Assembly (NCBI GenBank): GCA_013398955.1
Contig: VWPU01006252.1
Span: 1-64,000 of the forward strand
DNA: 64,000 nt
Direction of reading: 5' to 3'
Source: Callaeas wilsoni
Lineage: Eukaryota; Chordata; Aves; Passeriformes; Callaeidae
Shown: positions 50,401 to 64,000 of the stretch, piece after piece
Layout of the letters: the number at the start of each line of letters is the position of its first letter
Position numbering within the stretch: the stretch's first letter is position 1
The notes under the pieces: generated by a model
Seen by the model: only the letters and a program-made list of their open reading frames with translations
Told to the model about the DNA's origin: nothing
The model's database searches: none
Made by a program: the position numbers and the translations under genes

Positions 50401-51440
50401 AAATAACTGTAATCAAGAGCAAGCTGAATATGGAGTGTAGGAGGATAAGAAAGCTTTTCAGGGCTAGAGGGTCCTGCAGAAGACAAGAAAGTCTGAAGTA
50501 AAGATAATATTTTAAATGAAGCTTTACAAGAAACTTTCAGATTTATAGAAGTGCCTTTGGGGTCAATGTGAGAACACTTCTTGCAGGATGTTTACATGGA
50601 TATTTCAGGGGTGTTCTCAGCTGTTAGTGGATTTGTACAACCTTCTATGATTGTCTCATTTGAATTAGAAAGCCATGAGCACTCAGGATAATTCCACATT
50701 GCACCTGCACCTACCCAGAGAAATAATTCCTTATCGCTTAGTGCCAAGATGGAAAAATGTTGGTGGCCCAGATCAAGAATGTGTCATGTACTTGAGGAAG
50801 TGATTAAAACCATGAAAAATAGCCAGCAGAGAGCCAGTCAGATAGCTAGGACATATCTGAATGCTAAAATTCACATCTGTTTCCTCCTCTCATCCAAATG
50901 TGATGATCAGATTCAGAATTTTGGCTTGGTCTCACAAACAAAAATTAATTAAAAAGTAAAAATGATGAAGAAATGGTGAGTATACACATTTATATACTAC
51001 AATAGGTTTTGTACTATTCCTCTACTCCAGCAAACTGTAAACAACTCTTCAAAAATTCTTTGTCCACATTGTCAATACGATTTCTCCTTTTGTTATAAGT
51101 ACACACATAAATACTCTTTATCTAGTGTGTACTTGCAGCAGTGTGGATGCACCATCCGTGCTGAGGAGACTCGACATAACCACACTCAAGCAACCTGCTA
51201 AGGATTTTATTCTTTGTGTATACAATGTTCTGTCATGACTCAAATTCCTGCCTCTACATTGTTTTTTAAACAATGGCTTTTCTTTTTTCACAGACTGAAA
51301 TACAATGCTTCAGCCTTACAACAAGAATTAGTTGGGGAATAATAGCAATGCTCACACAAAAGGAGAACAATGTACTCAGATATTTCCCTGTATGTTTTGT
51401 TTTCATCCATCCACACAATCCAGGAAAACACAGCTCTCTG

Positions 51441-51454
51441 TACACACACACACA
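51441..51454. repeat. AC dinucleotide repeat
   Basis: Seven perfect AC units follow a T. It is a short microsatellite. Confidence 0.85.
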
Positions 51455-51937
51455 AACGCTCTCGAGAGGAAATTAGTACAGAATACAAATGCGCTGCATC
51501 AATGTGTCAGTTCTGATCACAGTGTCAGCTGTACCCTTTTCTCCTTAGTACTTAACTTCTCTTAACTTTAAAGTTGAGAATTTTCATTGGGTGATATTTA
51601 TCTGGACATCAACAGCAATTTCTCTGTCTTGCCTTATGTTATTTTTCAACTCAACAACTATAATCTACACAAAAATAATGCTTCATCTGTTGATTACAGT
51701 CCCAGGAAGAATTGTGGGGGAAAAAAAAAGAGGAAACTGTTAAAAGTTTAGCAAAAGAACAACTGGTAGCATATTGAAATTAAACTAGCCACATCCACCC
51801 ATTGCAGAGATGAGCATAACTGTGCATACCAACTGCAGCAATGTATGCATGGAATGAGAGATGCACAGCTTGACATGGAATCCAAAAGAGCTAATGTTCT
51901 GTTTCTTTTCAATCTTTCCTTAAACTTTTGCCCTTCA

Positions 51938-52010
51938 AACAAAACAACAAAACAAAACAAAACAACAACAAAAAAACAACACAAAAACCCCCAAAACAAC
52001 GACAAAATTT
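51938..52010. repeat. A-rich AAAAC/AAC repeat
   Basis: Imperfect AAAAC and AAC units (for example AAAACAACAAAACAAAAC) continue to CAAAACAACGACAAAA. It is low-complexity sequence, possibly an old poly-A-derived microsatellite. Confidence 0.85.
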
Positions 52011-55000
52011 TACAAAGGAAGAAATTACCACTGGTTAGTCTGCTGGTTATGCTGAAACAATCCTGATGAATCAGGTCTCATATATCCCTGTACTCTTTGC
52101 TTCTTTTCTCATAAAGAGTTTTATAAACTGTAAGATCTTTGGGACATGAACAATCTTTTATTCTTTGCCTCTATGTACTGAATAATGCAGCGTCCTGATT
52201 TGTGACTGGGGTCCCAAGTGCTATGATGTAATACAAATAATGAATGAAAGCACTTAATTTTTAATTTAAAATAAAATTGACAAAAGTGATTACTAATTTT
52301 AGACTTATCAACCAGAAACAGCTGGGATCTCATTTTAGGAGATCCCAAGCATCTATGCTCTCAGATAATTCAAGTGCAGCTGGAGTGCTCAGATTGAGCA
52401 CCCAATATCCTCAGCCCCAAAATTAATTGAGGATTTTGAAAGTGCTGGCTCAAACATTAGCACATTCCGTTGATTATCCTTTCGAGGGGCCTGTTCTTTC
52501 TGCATTTGCCACGCAGGGCAAAGGGGCTCTCTGTTCCTGTCTTGCGTTTCAATAATCCTTTTCTCTTTGAAAGGACAGGTGCAAATTAAGTCTCACTTGA
52601 GGATGCCCAAAGAATCAAACAACCTATACCTCAAAATCGAAAAGCATTTCTACCTCTGCCTTATTTTCACCCACACCATTCTCTGCTGACTTACTGGGCA
52701 TCTTCCAACCATTTCCTCCAGCAAAGAGAGCTGGGACAAAGCTGCCTTGGATGCTGCCGGTGTTCTTGGATGGTCAACAAAGGGTGCTAATGGACATGGC
52801 AGCTGGCTTTCTCCCTCTTGAGGCTAAACATTTTCCCTGCACTAACTCCACACTTGAGTGATCCAAAAGCTGACAGCTGTGAGTTTGTCCTGAAACCATG
52901 CTGCAGTAACTGCTGCCATTTCACAATATAACTCTACTTTCTCATGTGGATTTAGTGCCAAGTACACAGCAGTTTGTGAGCCACGCAGTACAGAAAAAAG
53001 CTGAGAGAAACAAACACATTTCATTTCTGTCTACATTACCAGCACTTTTCCTTCTTTATTCAGAGGCTATGAGCTAAAGAAGAGTGTAAAATGAACCTGA
53101 GGCATTTTAAAAGCTATACCTGAAAAATCTGCTTTTGCATGAATGACAAATAGGTAGAATTACAGACTCTGATGGAGATTTAACTGGATTAGCTCTTCAT
53201 ACTATATTTTATATTATTATTCACAAGTGTACTTCTAGTCACTTTTATTCGGAATGAGTTGAGAAGTGTTCAGAGAACAAAAACCTGGAGGATGCTTCTG
53301 AAATGATGTGTGTATATTTGATAGCTAGGAGTAACTTCAAAGTTAGTGCAGTATTTTGCAACTTATGATTCTTGTTGCCGCCGTGTAAAACTGGAAGTTT
53401 TACTTCTGCTTTTTCAGACCAATGAACTAAGGAAAGCAAAGTAACTGAAATACGGAACCTGCCAGGAAATGCAGAGACAGCAAACTCCACACATGCTGTA
53501 TGTACGTGTAGTGCAGTACAGCAACAGTTGTCACTTCACAGCACTCCCTTGTATTTCTGTTTCCATTTCATTGTCACAGCCTGATATATGACCAAACGCT
53601 TAAGGGAAAACTTAGCAAATCATTAGTGATTATATTCTAGTAAACCTTTCAAACACTGGGCAGTCCACCTGATTTTTGGCAAGCAAATAAGTGTTTTAGA
53701 AGGTAAGGAGCTACTAGAGAATGTTTCATTTTTCTCAGTATTTTGGAAATGCTTGCATGCCTCACAAAATTCATCAACTTTCAGAGGAAATCAAACAAAC
53801 AGCCAAGTTATATTCTATGTGCAGAAATTAAATGGTATATAAAATATTTTCAGAAGCTAAAAATTCAGTCCTAAAATAACCACCAGAAATAAATCAGAAA
53901 TGCTAAGAATTCTCGGGAATTCCAGCACCTTTGGAAGGCAAGCTCTTTCTCACTTCTGTGCCTGCACACGACCCTGAAAGTCCAAGATAACTGCAGGTGC
54001 CACACCTGACATTTCCAGCTCCTGATCTCAGCAGCCAATTCATTTTGAAAGCTAAAATTATTTTCTCTCTCAGAAGTTCTTATAATAGCTTATTTGTGAA
54101 AAATACCAGCATGAATCGATTCCTTGAAGCCAAAACTCAGGGCTGAAGAAAACACGCATGCATTTATCACAACAATACAGTGCTGGAAAAAGCAATATTA
54201 CTGTAACAAATCTGGAAAAAACAATGAGTACTTGGAGAGATGGAACATAGTCTGCTTTGCCAATGCCAGAAAGATTTCATGCTGCAAGACAGTGCTGTTT
54301 CAATTTTTTTCTGCCTATTTTTTTTCCTTTTAGGAGGATCAAAACTAATTTAAATAACTGTGAAGGTTCTCATGCATTTCATACTTACATGCCACATTTT
54401 TATTCTTCTAATAATTTAGTTAATATCAGGGAAAGGGTGTTTTTCAGGCTAGTGGGAGGTTCCACAGTCCCAGTCCCCAATAAGCAGACTATCAGCAGAA
54501 GAGCTAAAGCAGCAGTGCTGACTTCTCGACTCTCTCAGCAAAGTTCCTCAGCCTTGAAGATCTCAGCTGCAACAGAAAGTGGGTTTCCAGCCTGCCCAGC
54601 TCAGATGGGCTTTGTACTCCCTTCTGAGACTGTCAAAGGGTGTTAATTACATCTCACTGGAGCCTGAGGCTTGGGATGCGAGCTCTTGCCTGCTAGCAGT
54701 GAACTTTCACCTGTGCCAGCTTTAAAACCACGTTGACTAAGTAGAAATCCTCACATTCCTACTTGCCACTGTCACCAAGGTCCCTGAACGTTCCTGCTCT
54801 AAGTTCATTTTCTCCTCGGGCTGGGACAAGTGTGGGGAGCGTTACTGTCTCTGTGGGAAGGACGGAGTGAGCCACGAGCTGCTCCAGCCGGACCAGGGCG
54901 TGTGAAGATGGGACAGCAGAGGCTGGTGCTGTTCCGCACAGAAACGACATCTCCACCTTCTCTCACTCTTTTTCTGATTCTGCGAAATTCTGACATTGTG

Positions 55001-57306
55001 AAAATTGCTCTGAGCATGAACAAAGAGGGATGAAAGGAGCTTAAAGTGTTTTAAGCAATTTCTGTGAAAAGAGATATGTATTGATCACCCAACGTCAGTG
55101 CAAGAGGAACCAAGTACTCATACCCAGTGACCTCTGGATGAACCTCCTTAATTCCACTGATTCCTGAGCAGCCTCTGAAGACTCATCAGCCAAGTCCCTC
55201 ACGTTGGCTGCTGTGAATAATCCCCAAAAAACCATTCCCAAATCACCCCAAGACACACCCCCACCTCTCAGGAATCTCCCCATATCCCGACACTATGGGA
55301 AAAGGCACAGGAGGCAAGAAGGGAGGCGGCATTCAGGCCATGTTCATTCTCCCATAGGGGAATCCCAGAACCCACGTGTGGAAGGTCCTTCGAAGGAAAA
55401 CCCAGGCCATCAGCTGTCAGCTTTCTGTTCTTTAATTTTTAAAACCCATCTTTCTTCTCAACAACTTTTCCGTCTCTTCTCTCTCTATGTATTTAGCAAT
55501 CTGCTCAGGTTCCATTCCTTAACAATGCATCTTCTAAAAAAAGTCATTCCTTAGGTAACCATTCTTACTTGCACTGATTTAAAAGAGAAAAAAAAACCCC
55601 TCTTTTCATCTCCTATTAAATGATCAATATATCCATTCTATACTCAGTTTTGAGTGTAGAATCACAATTTCAAAATAAAAATGAAAATGCAACATGATGC
55701 AATGGTTATTCATCATCATAACCACAGCTTTTTCTGAGAATTGCCAATTGCTTATTACATAAAATGGTATATTTCAAGGAAATACGTGAAAAGGGCTAAA
55801 GGGAACCTAACATGTTTTTCTCTTTTCCTCCCTTCAGCAACTCAGAGAAAAGGAGAACAATCACAGTAAATATCTAGTCTTTCTGATACATTTTCATGAA
55901 GTAGTTTCGCTTGTGTGCTTAAAAAGTAACCAACAGTGGGATTTGCTGTGAAGCTGAATTGGGAAATGGATGTTTCTTAAATGCTGAATAAGGAAAAAAA
56001 ATTAATTCTATCATTTCAGATCAAAATAGGGCACAGAATAAGGACAAGATTTTGAATTTAAATGAAACGTTGTGACTGAAGCTGGCAAAATTATTGAATA
56101 TACTGTTTGAGAATGTATTCCTTTTTCTGTTCACGACACATTTATAAGCAGACTACTTTATATGAATCAGATCATAATTAGTGGACCCTGGGTGAGAACA
56201 TATCTCAGCATCAGAGTTCCTGATGAGTTATTCATTTCACTCTGCATTATTCATGATGTGCAATTGGTCAGCTAAAATCACTGTATCGCTTTTCTTCCTG
56301 GTGTAGACAAAACTCTTTTAAACTGAAGAACAGAAAATATGTCTACTCATGTCAGAATATCTTTGCTTCTAAGTGGTTAAGGCCACTTTTATACAAAGAA
56401 CAGTCATTCCACAAATAAACCCGGCTTAAAAATAGCCAATACAACAAAGAACAGAAAAGCGCTCTAAATTCAAATAGTTTTTGAACCTAGGTCATGGATC
56501 AGATAAATGGATCAGATAGACTAGTCTAGAAAATAAGCATTTTTCTGCTCCATAGGAAAGTAATGGAGGGGAGTAATAAAAATCTCAAGTTCAGAAGCAA
56601 ACATCAGAAGGAGAATCAAGAGGTTTAGATGTGAATCCCCTGGCAGTATGGGATGATGAAAGATGCGGATTAGTAAATGTATGTAACTAATACATCCTTC
56701 TTAATTGGCCCTTGCTCATATCCAGGCAAACATGGATGTGTAAGTCAGTGTTCTGCTTCTGCAGTTCAGCCCTCTTTAGTGAGGATGTGTGGGCAGACAG
56801 AGTCCCCTTCTATATTTTTGTAGCATTTATTTGTACCATCACAAAAATATCTTATACTTTGCTTCACCAGTGAAAAATGCCAGTTTAGTACTGAAAAATA
56901 AGCCAACATTTCAGCAGATCCATTTCTGCAGCAGTCACTCTAAAATGGATATTTTTCCTCTGTATTGTTAAAACCAGCCTTGGTCAATCAAACACAGTTT
57001 CCTTGTTGCTGAGACTTGATTGCTTCCATGACAACAATGCTATTTTATAGCAAGAGTATCCTCATATATAATTAAGGATGCTATATGCTTGTTTATATTG
57101 AATTTAAAAGATAACTTGAAGAACTCATCATGTTTCTTCAGTTGTGGTCTCTGAACAGTACTATTAAATCATAAGTATTCAAAATTAAGGTAACTTCATG
57201 TTCTGTTCTGTAATGGAGCTGTTTACACAACTGCTGTTAAAGCTTTAGACTTTTCCATTTAGAAAGCATTTAATGATTTCTATATTATTTGGAACCCACA
57301 AGTCAT

Positions 57307-57387
57307 GAAAATCAAAAAATAAATAAAAATAAAATAAGCGTAAAACAAACAGAAATAACAATCAAAAAAAAAAAAAACGAGGGAAAA
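57307..57387. repeat. A-rich low-complexity tract
   Basis: AAAT, AAAC and a run of 14 A make up the tract. No retroposed body is recognisable on either side. Confidence 0.8.
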
Positions 57388-59209
57388 AACCTTAATCCAC
57401 ACATGAAAACACAAACACAAGCTCATGCAAAAAGCCATTTTCTCTGCCATGGAATGCACCTGGCAGGCACCTAAAGCCTTGCAGAACACCTTTCAACAGG
57501 GGCACGAGGCATCCTGCGTACGCTCCTTACAGACCCTGCTGCCAGGAAGGACCTGCACCAGGATCTGGGCTTCTCCTGAGGCTTCCTCTTGGAAGTTTGG
57601 TGTCAGTTCTGACTTCTTTGCTTTTGTGATTTTAGTCCATACTCAGAGTAACAATTTTTTTTGTACTTCAATACTGATGTGACAATATCAAGGACTTTGA
57701 CACAGAAGCCTCTGAAGTTCAAAAGTAAAATCATTTAATGAATGCATAGCACATCCCTTCTTCATTATGCTGAATCCAGCCCTGGAGTCGGGCAATGCAT
57801 ACACTAATTCTCTGTTAGAAATGTTATTCTACATTCCTCATTTGTAAAATAGCATTAAAAAAAAAAATCAAGATGTTTGCTTAAAAAAGCTTTCATACCA
57901 TATTGAACTTTCCTAGTATGTTTTTAAAAGCAGGAGATAATCCTTTTTCGCAGCTATTGTGTTTTATTCTGTTGAAGGTTGCCGGCTGTAAAACATTGTA
58001 CCTCCCTTTAAACTTTTCCATATAACTTGATTAGACAGCAGTAATCTCTAATGCTTTCATGTGCAAATTTAGGAGTGACCCGGAACAAGAGTTTCCTTCA
58101 TCCCCATAGCAACCAGGACGATGGAAGAATGCCACTCACCAGGCAATGCAAGGCAAATTTCATCCCTTTGATGTTAATTAACAAATTGCTTTCAGAAAAG
58201 TCAATGCATTTTTCTCCTTTAAATGTTTGTGATAAATTTTTAATATGTCTGAAAATGAAAGAAATACAGAAGCACTGGCTGCTGACAGGGGAGTGTGGAC
58301 AACTGCCTGGGCAGTGATGACCCCCAGGAAGGGTTTGCAGCAACTGCTCAGAAATCACCTTGTGTGAATTTTGGGATTTGGAGTTAAGGACTGATACCTC
58401 CCTCCAGTTTTATTTCTAGTGTACACCCTGACGTGGGCCCTGCTATAAGAAAGTCACCCCTCCATTTCCTGTTGTGAGCAGAAAAAAAATAATAGGGTAA
58501 CACAAAAATAAAATGTTAGGATGAGGTTAGAAGCATATCTGAAATAATATTAATATACTGAGCATGAAAATCACTTCTCACTATACATTTTGTTTGCATA
58601 GTTCTTAGATTGTTTGTTACTCTTCTTCCTTTTTCCCTAGCTGTCCGAGTGCTTTACAAAAGTTACCCATTCTTAGTACAAATTCCTTTAGGGACTACTG
58701 AACTCTTCCTAATTTTGCTGATAAGAGAAGGCTTGAAAGCTGTCAGTCACCCAAAACCCACCTGCTATGAAGGAATACGCCGATTCACTGGTTAAGGTGC
58801 TTAGATCAGATTCTGAACCAGAAAATGTGTTTTCCCTTCTGCCCGTGTTTTTTAGATCTCCCAGGACTAATCACCTGGGTACAAGTTCATTACAGGGCCA
58901 ATCTGAATAACTCCAGGTGATCTGAGAACTCCAGCAGAATTAAGCTCAAGTGAAACAACCGCGCTGCAAACTAACCCCCTACAGAAACTGATTTCCTTGT
59001 TGTGTGTTATGTTCTTACCAGGCTCTGTTTCTTTCACCTCTATCTTCCTTTTTCCTGATACGAATGCTCTCTTAAATAATCTTTGAGATCTCGAAGGTGA
59101 CACTGTAACTTGAGCTACCTTCAGCAAAGAACGTTCAGACTCCGCTCTGTTCCCACCTGGGCGTTGTGGAGAGCACAACCTGGTGGGGTCACAGGATGTT
59201 CAGGCGCTG

Positions 59210-59350
59210 AACAAGCTGTGCAGTCCCTGTCCTTGGAGCTTTTCCAGGCCAGAGCCTGGGCTGACCTGAGAGATGCTCCTGCTACAACCAGGTGATTTGG
59301 ACTTGCAACCTGCTGAGGTCCCTGCCAGCCCAAAATATCATATGATGCTA
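59210..59350 (+). mobile_element. CR1 LINE 3'-region fragment
   Basis: GTGCAGTCCCTGTCCTTGGA, then GCTTTTCCAGGCCAGAGCCT, ACCTGCTGAGGTCCCTGCCA-like text and GCCCAAAATATCATATGATG follow the order of the CR1 3' region in plus orientation. That order is ...TCCTTGGAG..., ...AGGTCCCTTCCAACC..., then a terminal ATGAT-type repeat. Decay is strong, and the 5' boundary is uncertain. Confidence 0.75.
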
Positions 59351-60481
59351 TTATCAGATACGATGATGGATTAAAAAAAAACCCCTACAAGATGCCAGAT
59401 ATTATAGCAAAAGGTAAATGAAGAAGAAGCAATTTTAAGAAGTCCAAGATTTTCATGGCACTCATTGCCCCAAATTACCTTTAGCTGCAGCTGAACTGAA
59501 AACAAGGCTCTGATTGGAGACAAAAATGCAAGTTTCTAATCCCCAGCAATGACATATTAATCCCAGAAACTGTCCCTTCCCCAAATGTTACAAAATCCCC
59601 TGCTGCAGTGTTGTTTTGCACCTCCCCATCAGTTAGGAGCTGTGTGAAACTCCACAACGTTTTTCTAATGTACACTACAGTAAAAGATTCTTCCTACCCA
59701 TCACTTAAAAAAATTACAGAATGAATTCCACTTGTCCTGTATTTGTGTATGATTTTATTTAACAAGTTTGCTATTCAGCACAGCAGGGAAAGTCCATTAG
59801 AACAATGATATGCAAGAATCCCACCAGATGAGAGGCTTCACAGAAGGTAAGAAGTCACTTCCTTACTGCTCTTTGCTTTAATTATCAAAACAAAAAAACT
59901 AATCATAAGTCTGCATGGCTGTAATCCCAGAGAAGTAAAGCTGATGGGAGGTGGGCTGACTTTTCTCTCACCCTAATTCACCCTCACATGATCTACACTC
60001 ACCTACACAGAATATAATTTTACAGTCCAAGTCTTTATCTGGGGAACTGCCAGACACTGGCCCAGAACTCTCAGGGCAGAAGGAAGGAGTGGATGATGAA
60101 AAGTATCCCACCTCGTACAAGAGAGTGGACTGAAAAAAACAGGCATTTGAAGGTGCTTGCAAACCCTTTGTGCCCCATTCAACGGAAAGAGAAACATCCA
60201 AAGGTGAAACTAAATTCTACAATTATTTTCTAAATCAGAGAGATTAAGATATAGAAAAGAGTTGAAAGAGATTCAATGTAACCCTGTATCCTGAAAAACA
60301 TTTAGATTTTAATCCAGTATCTGAAATTGAAATCCTCTTTTCATACAGTGATATGAAAAGCACTTCTTTCAATAAGACTTACAGTATTTCCTAAAGGGAA
60401 TAGAACAGTTTCAAAGACTTCAAATGTGTTGGTATCATATGCTTAAATTTCTCTCTTAATATTTCCTTTTTTTCAGGTAAC

Positions 60482-60496
60482 TTTTTTTTTTTTTTT
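60482..60496. repeat. Poly-T run (15 T)
   Basis: A single homopolymer. No 3' retroelement body is recognisable next to it. Confidence 0.85.
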
Positions 60497-61579
60497 ATTT
60501 AATGGAAAACCATGTACAGAACAATTATATTTTGACAAGACCTTCTGGTCAAACAGCTTTAACTGTTTCTACCAGGCAGATTTTCAGTATTACCCATCCA
60601 TACTGATTTACATATAGGGACCTGTTTTCTAAAAAGATATGTAGTTTCTGAAAAATATGACTCCACTGGAGAAAGTTGTTTTTTAGCTGTTTGAGAAGGT
60701 GCCACTCCTATCTTCCAATTAGAGTGGTGCAGGCAGGGGGAGTAATCATGTTTACTTGGAAAAACATGAAAATATGCATATGCAATACAGTAAATAAAAT
60801 TAAAATAAACATGAGATTTTGAATTCTATTTACTGGAAGTGGCTGGCTTAACTGTGCAACTGCTCAGCGTTGTATGTGAGTCATGCTAATGTATGAATTC
60901 ATTCAATACGGTATGATTATTTTGCCAAGCAATATATTAGAAAACTCTTACCCAAACTTCCCAGAGCAGCCAGTCATATAAATTCATATCTTATAATGAA
61001 AACAGAAAGCAGAATGTAGTCTAATATGGAGCTACATAAGGATTGTTCCCAGTACCCTAAATATAAATTAATATATATATAAGCCTTGTATGAATACTTT
61101 CTAAATTAACGTACTAAACTAAATTATTAGCAGAATTTACTGGGAAAATAACTGGAATTTGAGAAAAATGGCACTAGATGACTCCCTGAGAGTTCATCTA
61201 TATGTTTCTCCTAGATACTTTTGTTACAGGTGCTACAAAAAAAGAGTTAAATTTTATCTGTACACTGTATAATATATTATATTTGCTAAAGAAGTCCACG
61301 TATGAGAATATTTTGACAAGCATTAAGCTGTAATAGTTTCTAAAGGGTCTGCCAGCAGTGGAGGCTGTGCCCAACTCGTACATTTAAGGAGACATAGAAG
61401 TGGAGATTCGGTTATATTTTAAAATACTCTCCATGAACGGCACTGTTGAAGTATTGCCTTATTTTTTACATCTACAATTTTCTACCTATAAGAAAGAAAT
61501 TAACCTCAAAATACTTGGAAAATAAGCAAGTGCCTGAAAGGACAAGATCCTTTGAAGATGGGGTCCATTTAAAGGAAAG

Positions 61580-61610
61580 AATATATATGTATATTTATAT
61601 ATATATATTT
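61580..61610. repeat. AT microsatellite
   Basis: ATATATATGTATATTTATAT followed by further AT units. It creates a Tyr/Ile repeat in a spurious plus-strand frame. Confidence 0.85.
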
Positions 61611-61748
61611 GCAGCACACTGCAGTTCACTTCTGTCAGCAGTTAACGTGAACACCTATCACAGAGATGAGTACAAAGGCTGATAACAAAACTATCCAAAA
61701 TAATGAGAAGGCTTCATACTTATTTCAATTTTCATTCTTTGTTATCAT

Positions 61749-61819
61749 AAACAAAAAAAACCCAAAACCAAAAAAAACCAAAAAAACCCCAGCAAAAGCA
61801 ACCCCTTCCCCCCCCCCCA
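61749..61819. repeat. A/C-rich low-complexity tract with poly-C
   Basis: Alternating A runs and C runs (AAAAAAAACCC, AAAACC, AAAAAACCCC) end in a stretch of eleven C. This kind of sequence is prone to sequencing-length errors. Confidence 0.8.
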
Positions 61820-63226
61820 AATAGAAAATCATTAATATTTATGTCTAATGAGGGTATTTCTATTGCTGGTTTATTATGACTACTAACATACAAAAAAAGA
61901 TTAGGATAGTAACAGTAGTTTACCAGTGGTTTAGTGTCATGTTAGGAACTGAGCCAAATTCATGCTGGCAGACAGAGTAAGTTAGTAGACTCAAAGATTA
62001 GTAAAAATATTTCAAGCCTAAAGAAGGAGGAATTTCCATAAATATTTTGCAATGATCTGGATTCTGTCATCTTGAAAAGGATAAAAGAAAAAAAAACAAA
62101 AAAGGGGAGGACAAATTTTCTTTCTCTCAATGAGCAGAAACTCACAGTGTGAGTAGCGAGAAGGAGAGGATGGCAGCACTAAAATCAGGAAAACTGGACT
62201 TCCAAGCAAAGAATTTCATTTACACACACACTCTCTGAATTGGTTATTGCAAGGGCAGCCCCTCAGACCACCCTGCAGAGCAGTGCCCTGCAGCCCCACA
62301 CCACTGAGGTGGGAGCTGGCACAGCAAAACAGCCCTACAAAAAAAACCAAGGGGGATGTCCAGGTTGCACACATACAACTCAATAATAAATCTTACAGCA
62401 GAGTGTTTGAAGAAAGAGATGTATCCCAAATATATAAACAGGCCTCCGAACATCAGGGAAACAATTCTGGCTGACAAAGGAACCCACATGCAGCCAAGAG
62501 GAGAAGAGCCTTCATTTGTGACTGGCAACTGAGCTGGGCAATTTCCTGTTTTCCCATTATGTCTCCTATTGAGACTCTCCATAGGCTCTCTATAGTTTAC
62601 AGCAGAAGGCTGAGGGAAGGAGACTCTGTGTTGACAAAAGAGCAAAAACAGAAGAAAAGGAGTTGTGATTTTTCCTGCTTGATGGCTGAGCAATCACCAG
62701 GACACCTTTCCCTTATTAAACAACAAAAGGGAAATGTGAATATGTAATGTTTGTTGGTATTTTCTGTGCTTGGCAAGAAGCACTTTGCTTCTGCAACTGT
62801 GATGTGAAGAATCTCTTCATGCTGGATGGCTTTAGTCTATGGGCACCCTGATGAGCACCAAGAAAGAATCACAGAAAGACCTGACATCAAATTGGCTGCC
62901 AACAACACCCTCACTTTACACTAGCATATAAAAAAGGGGAAAACAAGGATATGCATGAACAGTATAGGTTTCTTTTTCTGTGCTTGGTATCAAGTCAATT
63001 GCTAATATGCTCGTGATATGAAAACATTTCACATGTACATCAGTGCTTCCAGGCACCCAGTTGAGACCATAGCAACAACAAATTTCACTGCATTGCTGCA
63101 GGAAAAGACTTTCCTCCTTTGCTTGCTCCAAGTCCTTTTTAAAGCAAAACCAGTGACCACTTATCTATACATCAGCATTCTCGTCTCCTCTCCATGCACA
63201 CCCTCAGCACACTTGAAAAATACAGG

Positions 63227-63250
63227 ACTTGAATACTTGAATACTTGAAT
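63227..63250. repeat. 8-bp tandem repeat, three copies
   Basis: ACTTGAAT occurs three times in perfect tandem, starting at 63227, 63235 and 63243. Confidence 0.9.
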
Positions 63251-64000
63251 GATGTGGCTACATCAGAGAGAGCAGGAGGTTCAAGATCCTTTTCTGTATT
63301 TACTAACAATTCAAACACTTTGTTAGCTTAATTTCATACCCTTTTAATGTATAGTTTTCATCCTGTCATAATGCACAGCATTGTGTCTAAGTCACAGCAC
63401 ATAATAATACAGAATAAATGTTCCGATGATGAGATGGAGAGATAAAGGCAGCTGCTTGTCATTAAAAAAAACCTAGAGCATAAATATTATTACATTGGTG
63501 CAATGCCTTACTTGTCTACAGCATTCCCTATCCGTTCTGCCAGGGGTGTACACTCTGTGCCACCTTCACTGCACAAGCTCTAAATGATTCAACAGATAAT
63601 TACTTATCACAACAGTGCTAGAGATGTTCTCATGCATCCAGAGACAAAGCAGTCAAGAAAAAAAACTCAGTTTTTGATATGAGTTGTGCTGACTTCTGTT
63701 CAAGCTGACTTATGCAGGCTATTTGCATTATTATTTAAAGGACTGATATTTTCTTGTGAATTTTTGGCTTCACATTCCATACATAGCAAACCGTATTGTA
63801 TTTAAAAGAAACTTCTATTTAATTCATCAATAAATACTTGTTTAATAAAAAAACATGAGGAACCTACAGAAATAAAATATAATCATCTATGAATCATATA
63901 ATCATAACACTGTTCATACTATTTTCATCAATATATTCTGTCCAATATTTCATAAGTACAATTATGTCCGTAAATACACAATTTAGCTCAAAGACGTACT

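Larger units (their letters stand above)
44646..59209. other. AT-rich non-coding stretch with scattered simple repeats
   Basis: No gene recognised in about 14.5 kb. Long open frames are absent; the longest are about 100-130 codons and lack motifs. GC-richer patches occur at 48890-49050, 54780-54930 and 55180-55400. The region 45960-47420 is very AT-rich with few open frames. Specific small features inside it are listed separately. Confidence 0.5.
59351..64000. other. AT-rich non-coding stretch to the window end
   Basis: No gene recognised. The longest frame (149 codons, minus, 62244-62693) has no identifiable domain. Simple repeats are listed separately. The window end is AT-rich and featureless. 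Confidence 0.5.

Noticed and set aside
62244..62693. 149-residue minus-strand ORF
   Set aside because: No domain or motif, opposing frames also open, and the length is compatible with chance.

Overview
The window reads as vertebrate, almost certainly bird, nuclear DNA. It is mostly AT-rich, non-coding and low in CpG. At least six decayed fragments match the 3' region of CR1, the dominant avian LINE. One solo LTR has the structure of avian ERVL-type LTRs: 5'-TG...CA-3' ends, a 5-bp target duplication and AATAAA. There is no prokaryotic gene organisation, no convincing complete protein-coding gene and no recognisable tRNA or rRNA. I interpret it as an intergenic or intronic stretch whose left edge touches a CpG-rich, promoter-like island.

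Layout. 1-500: CpG-rich island with a 17-bp tandem array; one unit is replaced by a copy of a 16-bp sequence found again 249 bp downstream. 500-8100: AT-rich DNA without a recognisable gene. 8100-8746: minisatellite of 20-bp monomers organised into 159-bp higher-order units. 8.75-26.85 kb: AT-rich DNA with CR1 remnants at about 14.2, 18.2 and 21.5-21.9 kb. 26851-27285: 21-bp minisatellite, stop-free in all six frames, followed by a 17-bp duplication. 27.8-28.4 kb: the longest non-repeat ORF (182 codons, minus strand), unidentified. 32.1-33.4 kb: a CR1 fragment and then a solo LTR whose middle is a 38-base assembly gap. 35.25 kb: a perfect 19-bp-stem hairpin. 36.81-37.00 kb: a foldback with 52-bp arms matching at 46 of 52 positions. 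37-64 kb: AT-rich DNA with CR1 remnants at 44.5 and 59.2-59.35 kb and several simple repeats.

No set of genes working together can be described. The most noteworthy items are structural: the ancient-looking foldback at 36.8-37.0 kb, the two minisatellites whose periods are multiples of three and so create long spurious ORFs, the one-unit replacement in the 17-bp promoter array, and the perfect hairpin at 35.25 kb. Family assignments for CR1 and the LTR come from recalled family features, not from a database search.
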